NCBI GenBank assembly: GCA_030594925.1
Contig: JAUVEG010000069.1
Coordinates: 1 to 6,867, forward strand
Direction: 5' to 3'
DNA from: Gammaproteobacteria bacterium
Lineage (GTDB): Bacteria > Pseudomonadota > Gammaproteobacteria > Chromatiales > Chromatiaceae
DNA: 6,867 nt
Shown here: positions 1 to 5,153 of the stretch, piece after piece
Layout: every line of letters starts with the position of its first letter
Numbering within the stretch: the stretch's first letter is position 1
Translations under genes and position numbers: made by a program
The notes under the pieces: model-generated
The model's input: only the letters and a program-made list of their open reading frames with translations
Databases searched by the model: none
What the model was told of the DNA's origin: nothing

Positions 1-672
1 AATCTCAATGACCGTTATAACAAGCAGGTGGACAGATCCTTTCGCATGGGGATGCTGTGGTTCATCGCTTCAGAAGTGTTCTTCTTCATGAGCTTTTTTG
101 GGGCCCTGTTTTATATTCGCATGATCGCGCTGCCCTGGTTGGGCGGAGAGGGCTATCTCGGACCCTCCAACGAATTCCTCTATGGTGGCGCTTTCGACGC
201 CACCTGGCCATCCAGCGGACCCGCAGCGATGGGTGGTGAATATACGCCTATGGGTCCCTGGGGAATCCCGGCAATCAACACACTGCTGCTGCTCACCAGT
301 GGCGCCACGCTTACATGGGCGCACTGGGGGCTAAAGCTGGACAATCAAAAACAGCTGGTGCGGGGACTGGCGGCCACCATTTTTCTTGGCTTGTTGTTTG
401 TTGTACTGCAGGCTTATGAATACATCCATGCCTATTCCGAACTCAATCTGACCCTGGGGTCAGGCGGTTATGGCTCGACCTTCTACATGTTGACCGGGTT
501 TCATGGCTTCCATGTGACCATGGGCGCCATCATGCTGATAGCGATTCTCGGCCGCGCCATGAAGAGCCACTTCAGCGCTCACAACCACTTCGCCTTTGAG
601 GCGGTTGCATGGTACTGGCATTTCGTGGATGTCGTGTGGCTGGGATTGTTTATCTTTGTTTACTGGTTTTAA
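1..672 (+). CDS. ctaE: Cytochrome c oxidase subunit III, 3' part (5' end outside window)
   Basis: Core membrane subunit III of an aa3-type cytochrome c oxidase; it stabilises subunit I and its oxygen and proton paths. The reading frame is open from base 1 and 223 residues are visible, so the true start lies upstream and roughly the first quarter of a typical bacterial protein is missing. The GTG at 28 is an internal codon, not a start. Family hallmarks are clear: helix motif ASEVFFFMSFFGAL with the conserved Glu (residue 25 of the visible part), GIPAINTLLLLTSGATLTWAHW (about 88-109), GFHGFHVTMGAIML (166-179) and the C-terminal signature FEAVAWYWHFVDVVWLGLF (199-217). The long Pro/Gly-rich loop (about 45-88) between the first two visible helices is, as I recall, usual for gammaproteobacterial COX3. 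The gene ends in TAA and converges with the DUF2909 gene 111 bp downstream. coxB, ctaD and ctaG are expected just upstream. Identity is certain; only the N-terminus is unknown. Confidence 0.97.
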   Translation, partial: NLNDRYNKQVDRSFRMGMLWFIASEVFFFMSFFGALFYIRMIALPWLGGEGYLGPSNEFLYGGAFDATWPSSGPAAMGGEYTPMGPWGIPAINTLLLLTSGATLTWAHWGLKLDNQKQLVRGLAATIFLGLLFVVLQAYEYIHAYSELNLTLGSGGYGSTFYMLTGFHGFHVTMGAIMLIAILGRAMKSHFSAHNHFAFEAVAWYWHFVDVVWLGLFIFVYWF

Positions 673-740
673 AAATGCATCATCTCTTATTTTGTAGATC
701 TGATACAAAAATTTCATACAGCCTACAGCTCGTCTCAATA

Positions 741-760
741 AATCTGCTGGAAGCAGGATT
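741..760. terminator. Weak hairpin between convergent COX3 and DUF2909 genes
   Basis: In the 111-bp gap between two convergent genes, AATCTGCT (741-748) can pair with AGCAGGATT (752-760) around a 3-nt loop with one bulged base. A short T-rich run (769-773) lies about 8 nt beyond it on the + strand, and an AT-rich stretch lies on the other side. It could act as a weak bidirectional terminator. The stem is short and the U-tract is poor, so this is only a candidate. Nothing else is recognisable in 673-783. Confidence 0.25.
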
Positions 761-783
761 GGGAAGTTATTTTCTGACAACGA

Positions 784-1002
784 CTAAGTCACGCCGTGTG
801 GTTCGATCCAACCCAGGAAATATCCGCCAATGAGAATGGAAAACAGTACCAGCGATAACACGATCCTGACCGTTAGTGCGCGCACTACCCGGGTTTTATC
901 ATCCTTGCCATCGTCTTTGGCGAGATAGTACATGCCTTCAAAGAGTGAAAAAAGAATGAAAGCGAGCAGTAATATGACTGGTATTTTGAGCATGAGATCC
1001 AT
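784..1002 (-). CDS. DUF2909 family twin-transmembrane protein
   Basis: Small inner-membrane protein of 72 residues, starting MDLMLKIPVILLLAFIL. It has two hydrophobic helices (about residues 6-24 and 45-64) joined by a charged loop (KDDGKDDKTRVVRALTVR). This helix-KDDGK-RVV-LTVR-helix layout matches the DUF2909 family, a short protein regularly found between COX3 and SURF1 in gammaproteobacterial cox clusters, often on the opposite strand as here. Its molecular role is unknown; a role in oxidase assembly or stability is inferred from location only. The start at 1002 is chosen because a perfect GGAGG lies 7 nt upstream; a longer frame from 1026 would add eight residues and place that site inside the gene. 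It is divergent from SURF1 and convergent with COX3. Confidence 0.88.
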   Translation of the reverse strand: MDLMLKIPVILLLAFILFSLFEGMYYLAKDDGKDDKTRVVRALTVRIVLSLVLFSILIGGYFLGWIEPHGVT

Positions 1003-1009
1003 CGTGTTT

Positions 1010-1014
1010 CCTCC
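1010..1014 (-). promoter_or_regulatory. Shine-Dalgarno GGAGG that fixes the DUF2909 start
   Basis: On the minus strand GGAGG is followed by a 7-nt spacer and ATG at 1002. This ideal spacing selects the 72-residue start over the in-frame ATG at 1026. Confidence 0.8.
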
Positions 1015-1040
1015 GGCCTGGTACACAGACTTGTATTCAG

Positions 1041-1056
1041 GCGCTTAAACAAGCGC
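1041..1056. promoter_or_regulatory. Perfect inverted repeat in the divergent DUF2909/SURF1 promoter region
   Basis: GCGCTT (1041-1046), a 4-nt spacer AAAC and AAGCGC (1051-1056) form a perfect 6+4+6 inverted repeat. It lies near the middle of the 88-bp gap (1003-1090) between two divergently transcribed genes. It could be an operator for a dimeric regulator or an RNA hairpin in one leader. I see no convincing -35/-10 pair on either strand, although TATA-like hexamers lie at 1069-1076. Function is inferred from position and symmetry only. Confidence 0.35.
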
Positions 1057-1074
1057 TACTCTTCAATGAGTATA

Positions 1075-1092
1075 GTTCAGTATATTCAGTAT
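1075..1092 (+). repeat. Tandem 9-bp repeat running into the SURF1 start codon
   Basis: GTTCAGTAT (1075-1083) is directly followed by ATTCAGTAT (1084-1092), eight of nine bases identical. The last two bases of the second unit are the first two of the SURF1 ATG. A related GTATTCAG occurs at 1033-1040. The repeat occupies the place where a Shine-Dalgarno site should be, and no purine-rich site is visible. It may be chance or replication slippage. Confidence 0.5.
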
Positions 1093-1822
1093 GGCCAATA
1101 GCTCACTCCAATTCCAGATTCATGCTATCCCTACAGCTATTGTGGTTATACTCGCGCCGCTATTTATTGGACTGGGTGTGTGGCAGCTCGACCGGGCAGA
1201 ACAAAAACGCAACATTGCCACCTCCCTGGAGATGCGCCGCAAACTGCCGCTGCTGCCGTTTAGCAATCACCTGCCGGAAGCACGGCAGCTGCAGTTTCGC
1301 AAAATAACTGCTGCAGGAAGATTCCTGGCTGACAAGACGGTTCTTATCGAAAACCGAAAGTATCGGGGCAAAAGCGGCTTTCATGTCATCACGCCGCTGC
1401 GTACCGATAGCGGGGAAGTCGTACTGGTCAATCGCGGCTGGATACCCGGGCAGGGAGAGGCCCTGCCGGCGGATATCCCATCTGTGCAGGCTGAGGTGAT
1501 CATCGAAGGGGAGGTGAGCATCCCTTTGCCCCCTGCACTCGAACTCAAACTCAATCTCGAGCAGACTGATGCAACACCGCACTGGCCCTATCTGACCCTG
1601 GGAAACTACTCCAGCTGGTCCGGCCTGGAGATCCAGCCTTTCTTGATTTTACAGGCAGCGGATGATGCCAGCGGCTTGATACGTCGATGGCCCCGGCCGC
1701 AGGTGGATGACGCCATGCACATTGGCTATGCCATACAGTGGTTTGCCTTTGCCCTGATTGTAGTGGCGATCTGGTTGCGCCTCTCCATCACCAGGAGATC
1801 TACCACAGGAGATGACGAATGA
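1091..1822 (+). CDS. SURF1 family cytochrome oxidase assembly protein
   Basis: Inner-membrane assembly factor that helps place heme A in subunit I of aa3 oxidases. The protein has 243 residues, normal for bacterial SURF1, with the standard plan: an N-terminal helix (about 12-31), a large periplasmic domain and a C-terminal helix (about 212-230). Signature motifs are GVWQLDRAEQK (29-39), ENRKYRGKSGFHVITPL (87-103), VLVNRGWIP (111-119) and HIGYAIQWFAFALIVV (210-225). The ATG at 1091 is chosen because the first helix begins soon after it and an in-frame stop lies at 1073-1075. No clear Shine-Dalgarno site precedes it. It is the first gene of a forward run; its stop overlaps the next start in ATGA (1819-1822), implying translational coupling. 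The name surf1/shy1 is a family label, so no bacterial symbol is assigned. Confidence 0.95.
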   Translation: MANSSLQFQIHAIPTAIVVILAPLFIGLGVWQLDRAEQKRNIATSLEMRRKLPLLPFSNHLPEARQLQFRKITAAGRFLADKTVLIENRKYRGKSGFHVITPLRTDSGEVVLVNRGWIPGQGEALPADIPSVQAEVIIEGEVSIPLPPALELKLNLEQTDATPHWPYLTLGNYSSWSGLEIQPFLILQAADDASGLIRRWPRPQVDDAMHIGYAIQWFAFALIVVAIWLRLSITRRSTTGDDE

Positions 1823-2463
1823 TGACACGGGAACAGACCCAAAACAGAAAAAGCAATATGTGGCAATTGTGGATGCTGATCCTGCTGTTTGCCCTGCCAG
1901 CCGTCGCGGCATGGATTTTTTACTTCAATCCGCAATGGCTTCCGCAGGGCAGAACCAATCACGGCGCTCTGATCGATCCGCCCAGGCCGGTGGCGGCGCT
2001 GACCCTGCAAACGCCTGCAAACGGCCCCTTCGACTGGAGTCCGTTCAAGGATCAGTGGGCCATGACAGTAGTGGCCGAGGGCCGATGTGATGAACCGTGC
2101 ATCGAGCAATTGATCAAGGTGCGCCAGATTCGCCGCGCCATGGCCGCCAATCGTCAGCGTATAGAACGCCTGTTGATCCTGCTTCCGGATGCGGCCGGCA
2201 AGCCGGAATTGCCTTCCCTGGATGGACTGGAAGGAACTCGTCTCGCTATTGCCGATAGTGCTGACGGGCCGGCGATCAGGGAGTTGTTCGCGGTTGCGCC
2301 GGCAACAATTGAAAACTCACTCTTTCTTATCGACCCCCGGGCCGATCTTATGATGGTGCATGATATGTCGCAAATCACCTCGAAACAGATTCTTCAGGAT
2401 CTGGAAAAATTACTCAAAGCCTCGCAAAGCTGGGCGCAGGGAGGGCAGTATGGCCACCGGTGA
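1819..2463 (+). CDS. Membrane-anchored SCO-like thioredoxin-fold protein of the cox cluster
   Basis: Protein of 214 residues with one N-terminal membrane helix (about 14-36) and a periplasmic domain that reads as a degenerate SCO/thioredoxin fold. A core strand WAMTVVAEGRC leads to CDEPC (C90, C94), a CxxxC pair like the copper or redox site of SCO. A later strand, SLFLIDPRADLMMVHD (167-182), resembles the SCO strand after its metal-binding His. In SCO that strand is preceded by Asp-His-Ser; here the corresponding residues are TIENS, so the copper-binding His appears absent. Homologues of unknown function sit in this position (between SURF1 and ctaA/ctaB) in gammaproteobacterial cox clusters. 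A thiol-redox or copper-site assembly role is inferred. Start: ATG at 1819 with AGGAG at 1807-1811, 7 nt away, overlapping the SURF1 stop; the next codon (1822) is also ATG. It overlaps ctaB by 14 nt. Confidence 0.85.
   Translation: MMTREQTQNRKSNMWQLWMLILLFALPAVAAWIFYFNPQWLPQGRTNHGALIDPPRPVAALTLQTPANGPFDWSPFKDQWAMTVVAEGRCDEPCIEQLIKVRQIRRAMAANRQRIERLLILLPDAAGKPELPSLDGLEGTRLAIADSADGPAIRELFAVAPATIENSLFLIDPRADLMMVHDMSQITSKQILQDLEKLLKASQSWAQGGQYGHR
2440..2444 (+). promoter_or_regulatory. Shine-Dalgarno GGAGG that fixes the ctaB start
   Basis: GGAGG inside the end of the upstream gene lies 5 nt before the ATG at 2450. It supports that start over the in-frame ATG at 2360, which would add 30 non-homologous residues entirely overlapping the previous gene. 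Confidence 0.75.
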
Positions 2464-3370
2464 ATTAACCCTGGGAGAGACAAGCAGCTACTCCTGGAAT
2501 GACTACTATGAAATGGCAAAACCCAAGGTGGTGCTGCTGATCGCCTTTACTGCACTGGTGGGAATGCTGCTCTCTACACAGGGAATGGCTCCCTGGCAAC
2601 CCCTGCTGTTCGGACTGATTGGCATTTCGCTTGCTGCAGCCTGTGGCGCCGTGGTCAACCATATTATCGACCAGCGCATCGATGCACTGATGGATCGCAC
2701 CAATTTGCGTCCGTTCCCCAGCGGTCACATGGACACCTCCCATGCAATCGGTTTTGCCCTGTTGCTGGGTGTTGTCTCCATGCTCACCCTCTACCTGCTG
2801 GTCAATCCGCTGACCGCGTTGCTGACATTTAGTGCGTTGATTGGTTATGCGGTGATCTATACCCTCTATCTCAAGCGCAGCACCCCGCAAAATATCGTTT
2901 GGGGCGGACTGGCCGGCGCCGCACCGCCGCTGCTTGGCTGGGTTGCGATCACCGGTGAGGTCACCACCGAAGCCTTTCTGCTGCTGCTGATTATTTTCGT
3001 GTGGACTCCGCCGCACTTCTGGCCCCTGGCGATCCATCGCCGCGAGGAATACGCCAGGGCCAATGTGCCCATGCTGCCGGTAACCCATGGCAATGACTTC
3101 ACCAAGCAGCAGGTGCTGATCTACGCAGTGATGCTGCTGGCCGTGTCGCTGCTGCCTTTCATCATTCACATGAGCGGTTACCTCTACCTGAGCGGTGCGC
3201 TGTTGCTCGGTGGCGGTTTTATCTATCACGCAGTGAGATTGTTGTGCAGCGAAGGCAAGCAGCACGCCATGAAGACTTTCGGTTACTCGATTTTCTATCT
3301 CAGCCTGCTGTTTACACTATTGCTGGCCGATCACTACCTGGTGATGCTGCTGCCGGGCATGGCAGGCTGA
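2450..3370 (+). CDS. ctaB: Heme O synthase (protoheme IX farnesyltransferase)
   Basis: Integral membrane UbiA-family prenyltransferase that transfers a farnesyl group from farnesyl diphosphate to the vinyl group of heme B, giving heme O, the precursor of heme A. The protein has 306 residues, as usual for CtaB/CyoE/COX10. The first Asp-rich active-site motif is VVNHIIDQRIDALMDRTNLR (68-87), with N70, D74, D78 and the RT..RP tail. The second conserved region is HRREEYARANVPMLPV (196-211), preceded by FVWTPPHFWPLAI. KPKVV near residues 24-28 opens the first of about eight to nine helices. Start: ATG at 2450 with GGAGG 5 nt upstream, overlapping the upstream gene by 14 nt, so translation is probably coupled. 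It is the last gene of the forward run; downstream is a repeat-bearing gap. Its usual partner ctaA lies further on, beyond an opposite-strand gene. Confidence 0.97.
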   Translation: MATGELTLGETSSYSWNDYYEMAKPKVVLLIAFTALVGMLLSTQGMAPWQPLLFGLIGISLAAACGAVVNHIIDQRIDALMDRTNLRPFPSGHMDTSHAIGFALLLGVVSMLTLYLLVNPLTALLTFSALIGYAVIYTLYLKRSTPQNIVWGGLAGAAPPLLGWVAITGEVTTEAFLLLLIIFVWTPPHFWPLAIHRREEYARANVPMLPVTHGNDFTKQQVLIYAVMLLAVSLLPFIIHMSGYLYLSGALLLGGGFIYHAVRLLCSEGKQHAMKTFGYSIFYLSLLFTLLLADHYLVMLLPGMAG

Positions 3371-3427
3371 GAATAGAATTCTTGAGTGGCCAACATCTTT
3401 ACAAATGAATCAAATTTTAAAAATGAA

Positions 3428-3487
3428 TCTCGCCAAGGCGCAATGATCGCAAAGATTTTTCTTGGCGACCTTTGCGTCTTTGCGAGA
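3428..3487. repeat. 60-bp imperfect inverted repeat, REP/MITE-like, with CGCAAAG motifs
   Basis: The arms 3428-3455 and 3460-3487 are reverse complements at 23 of 28 positions around a 4-nt T loop. The arms carry related CGCCAAG/CGCAAAG units (on the right arm read as CTTGGCG, CTTTGCG, CTTTGCG). AAAATGAAT occurs on both sides, at 3420-3428 and 3489-3497, as a target duplication would. A further AAATGAAT at 3403-3410 shows that this AT-rich word is locally common, which weakens that reading. I recall similar CTTTGCGTCTTTGCG-type units as interspersed intergenic repeats in other bacteria, but could not check. As RNA it would form a long hairpin on either strand. Confidence 0.7.
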
Positions 3488-3518
3488 GAAAATGAATTTT
3501 TTCATGCTTCGTCAGTCT

Positions 3519-3531
3519 GAGACCTGGTCTC
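3519..3531. repeat. Short palindrome GAGACC-T-GGTCTC
   Basis: A perfect 6-bp inverted repeat around a single T, between the two larger inverted repeats. With a 1-nt centre it cannot form a good RNA hairpin without opening pairs, so a DNA-level site or chance is more likely. No function is assigned. Confidence 0.4.
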
Positions 3532-3589
3532 GCTATGCAATCAATGAAGCAGTCTTTCATCATGCCTTGAAAGGAGTTTACACTTTTCC

Positions 3590-3674
3590 TTGTCATCCCG
3601 AGGGAAGAGAGGTACGAACGTCGAGGGATCTTGCCGCACAGAGCATAAAGATCTCTCCTTCGTCGAGATGACAA
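3590..3674. repeat. Imperfect inverted repeat with TTGTCATCC..GATGACAA ends, interspersed-repeat type
   Basis: The ends are inverted copies: TTGTCATCCCGAGG (3590-3603) matches the reverse complement of 3661-3674 at 12 of 14 positions. An inner stem GATCTT (3627-3632) pairs with AAGATC (3648-3653). An outer pair GTTTACA (3576-3582) / TGTAAAC (3677-3683) extends the symmetry to about 108 bp. The word pattern (GTCATCC-CGAG, GTCGAGGGATCTTGCCGCACAGAGCA, AGATC, TTCGTCGAGATGACA) resembles a family of palindromic intergenic repeats that I recall from many environmental bacterial genomes. TTGTCAT appears again at 3684-3690. It lies just downstream of the minus-strand gene and could act as its terminator or mRNA-end hairpin. 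Confidence 0.7.
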
Positions 3675-3708
3675 ACTGTAAACTTGTCATGAAGGATGCC
3701 GAAATTAC

Positions 3709-5118
3709 TTAATTATTTTCAAGAGTTACATGATTGACAACAGGCTGTTTGCCCTTCAGGAATGCCCGCAACATGATCCACACAAACAGGATTCCACCGA
3801 TCACCGCCAGCAAACCTCCCACTCCCATCACTCCCATCGCGGCTTTGGCCGCCAGGCTGTCGAGTCCCTGGGCCGCGCCGCTGGTCTTGCGTTGAATCCC
3901 CATGGCGCCGGAGACGGCCAGGCCGCTGATATGCAGCATTTGTCCGACACCATAGATCCACGGCTGGAGATCTGCAAGGCGACCCTTGACGGGGGCATAT
4001 CCCAGCTTCGGCAGCAGCAGGTAAGCCAGTCCCATCAATGCCAGGGTCACGCCGACGATGGAGCCGTGGTAGTGGGCTGGAATAATGGTGTTCACGCCGG
4101 AGATCAACAGCGCGATAAACCCGCCGGAGAAAAACAGCAGCAGCGACATCCACAGCGAGCGCCGCAACGGGCGGCTGGTTTCGTCCGCTTTCCCAGCTCT
4201 CAGCAATCCAGTCACAATGAGCGCGCCTACAGGAATAGCGGCAATGCCGCCGCCAAACTGCATCATGCGGATAAAGGCTGTACGGGATTCGATGGTGAGC
4301 GTGTCATAGAGCAGATAGATGAGCGGCGTCAGCAACACCGGCGCGACCCCCAGCAACAGCAGCCACTTGATCCAGCGGGCGCTTACCGGTGTCGTCACAC
4401 CACTGCGCAACGCCAGCAGCAGCCACGCCAGCAACAGCAATTGTGTGTAGGCAAACTGCAGAGTATGGCCTGCCCCCCAGAAGAGGTATTCGTAGTAGCC
4501 CTGCCCCTCGACACCGGACGGTATCTGAATCCAGGCGATGAGCAGTGCAAGCAGGGAGATGATGACAGCAAAAGAGATGGTCAAGGCGGCGATATCCGGC
4601 AGGCGCACACTGCTGCCGAAAGCAATGGAGTTTCTGCAACTGTAGAGCGTCATCAGCGACTGTACAAGGATGCCCATGCCAAAGAGGCCGAGCGATGCAA
4701 AAAAGAAGGGTCTTTGCAGCACCGGCACATAGTTGTTCATCAAGGGTGCACCGTCACCGATAAAAGCGGACAGGGCGATACCCAGGGTGCCGGCAAGCGC
4801 CAGCCCAAAGGCGATTCTCTGCCACGACTGCAGCCCGGCATCAGCGGGTATCACCAGGCTCGAGACCATGCCGGCCATGGCAAGAAACCAGATCAGCACA
4901 GACTGATCGACATGCACCACCAGCGCAGTGCGGAAAAAGTCAACCCATGGAAAAAATGCGTCGCTTCCCGGCATACGCGACAGCACCAGCAGTATGGCAA
5001 ACAGGCCAGCCAGACCCAGGGAGAGTACGCCGAGCTGCAGCCAGCGAATCGGGTAACGGGTGTCGAGTGCAGCAATTGGTTCGAAGTCGATGCTATCCCT
5101 GTCAGTCAGTCTGTTCAT
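3709..5118 (-). CDS. B-type heme-copper oxidase subunit I-like protein lacking CuB ligands
   Basis: Membrane protein of 469 residues with about 12 hydrophobic helices, the fold of heme-copper oxidase subunit I. The C-terminal half is closest to B-type (ba3) enzymes as I remember them: IPAHYHGSIVGVTLALMGL (346-364), YLLLPKLG, then GxxGxxRKT near 404-412. Likely ligands: H69 in TM2 (VVHVDQSVLIW) and H351 for a low-spin heme, H349 for the second heme, H218 in TM6 (LFWGAGHTLQFAY) as the first CuB His. No His occurs between 218 and 349, so the TM7 His-His pair of CuB is absent; Y271-D272 or L269-L270 take its place depending on alignment. The TM6 Tyr (H+4) is F222. Oxygen or NO reduction is therefore doubtful. 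Start: ATG at 5118, with only a weak GAGA-like site; the upstream ATG at 5187 would overlap ctaA. No subunit II gene is visible. Exact role unknown. Confidence 0.85.
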   Translation of the reverse strand: MNRLTDRDSIDFEPIAALDTRYPIRWLQLGVLSLGLAGLFAILLVLSRMPGSDAFFPWVDFFRTALVVHVDQSVLIWFLAMAGMVSSLVIPADAGLQSWQRIAFGLALAGTLGIALSAFIGDGAPLMNNYVPVLQRPFFFASLGLFGMGILVQSLMTLYSCRNSIAFGSSVRLPDIAALTISFAVIISLLALLIAWIQIPSGVEGQGYYEYLFWGAGHTLQFAYTQLLLLAWLLLALRSGVTTPVSARWIKWLLLLGVAPVLLTPLIYLLYDTLTIESRTAFIRMMQFGGGIAAIPVGALIVTGLLRAGKADETSRPLRRSLWMSLLLFFSGGFIALLISGVNTIIPAHYHGSIVGVTLALMGLAYLLLPKLGYAPVKGRLADLQPWIYGVGQMLHISGLAVSGAMGIQRKTSGAAQGLDSLAAKAAMGVMGVGGLLAVIGGILFVWIMLRAFLKGKQPVVNHVTLENN

Positions 5119-5153
5119 GTGATGTCTCGCATTTTTATTTCGCAGAGCCTCCC
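5119..5153. promoter_or_regulatory. 35-bp divergent start region shared by the oxidase-like gene and ctaA
   Basis: Only 35 bp separate the two outward-facing start codons, too little for two independent promoters, so promoter elements must overlap each other or reach into the coding regions. The centre is AT-rich (ATTTTTATTT, 5131-5140). On the + strand AGAG (5144-5147) lies 6 nt before the ctaA ATG as a weak ribosome site. On the minus strand a weak GAGA precedes the 5118 ATG. Co-regulation of the two genes is an inference from this geometry. Confidence 0.5.

Larger units (their letters stand above)
3371..3708. other. Gene-free 338-bp gap between convergent genes, holding repeats
   Basis: No credible gene is present on either strand; the short open frames here run through inverted repeats and have no family signature. 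The stretch is more AT-rich than the flanking genes. From left to right it contains an 8-bp palindrome AGAATTCT (3375-3382) and a 60-bp imperfect inverted repeat (3428-3487). Next come a 13-bp palindrome (3519-3531), a small ATGAAG/CTTTCAT hairpin (3544-3560) and a second imperfect inverted repeat of about 85-108 bp (3576-3683). Transcripts of ctaB and of the minus-strand oxidase-like gene both end here, so the hairpins may help terminate or stabilise either RNA. Confidence 0.75.

Noticed and set aside
28..672. GTG at 28 as the COX3 start
   Set aside because: The frame is open to base 1 with residues that fit COX3 (NLNDRYNKQ before VDRSFRMGML). The family N-terminal helices are missing, so the gene is cut by the window edge.
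2465..3265. A 266-codon open frame on the minus strand, antisense to ctaB
   Set aside because: Same compositional artefact (Gln/His-rich), with no ribosome site or family signature. ctaB on the + strand is certain.
3417..3674. Short open frames of 69-85 codons on both strands in the gap after ctaB
   Set aside because: They run straight through the two inverted repeats and have no convincing start site or conserved motif. They are better explained as repeat DNA.
3428..3683. CRISPR array
   Set aside because: The repeats are two different imperfect inverted repeats, not regularly spaced direct repeats with unique spacers, and no cas gene is present.
3709..5118. Calling the minus-strand gene a functional cbb3 or ba3 oxidase catalytic subunit
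   Set aside because: The overall fold fits, but the absence of the TM7 His pair and of the TM6 Tyr makes a working CuB site improbable, so only a family-like description is given.
4947..5153. Extension of ctaA upstream to an ATG at 4947
   Set aside because: The extra 69 residues are antisense to the oxidase-like gene, lack homology to heme A synthase and contain no membrane helix. The family N-terminus fits ATG 5154.
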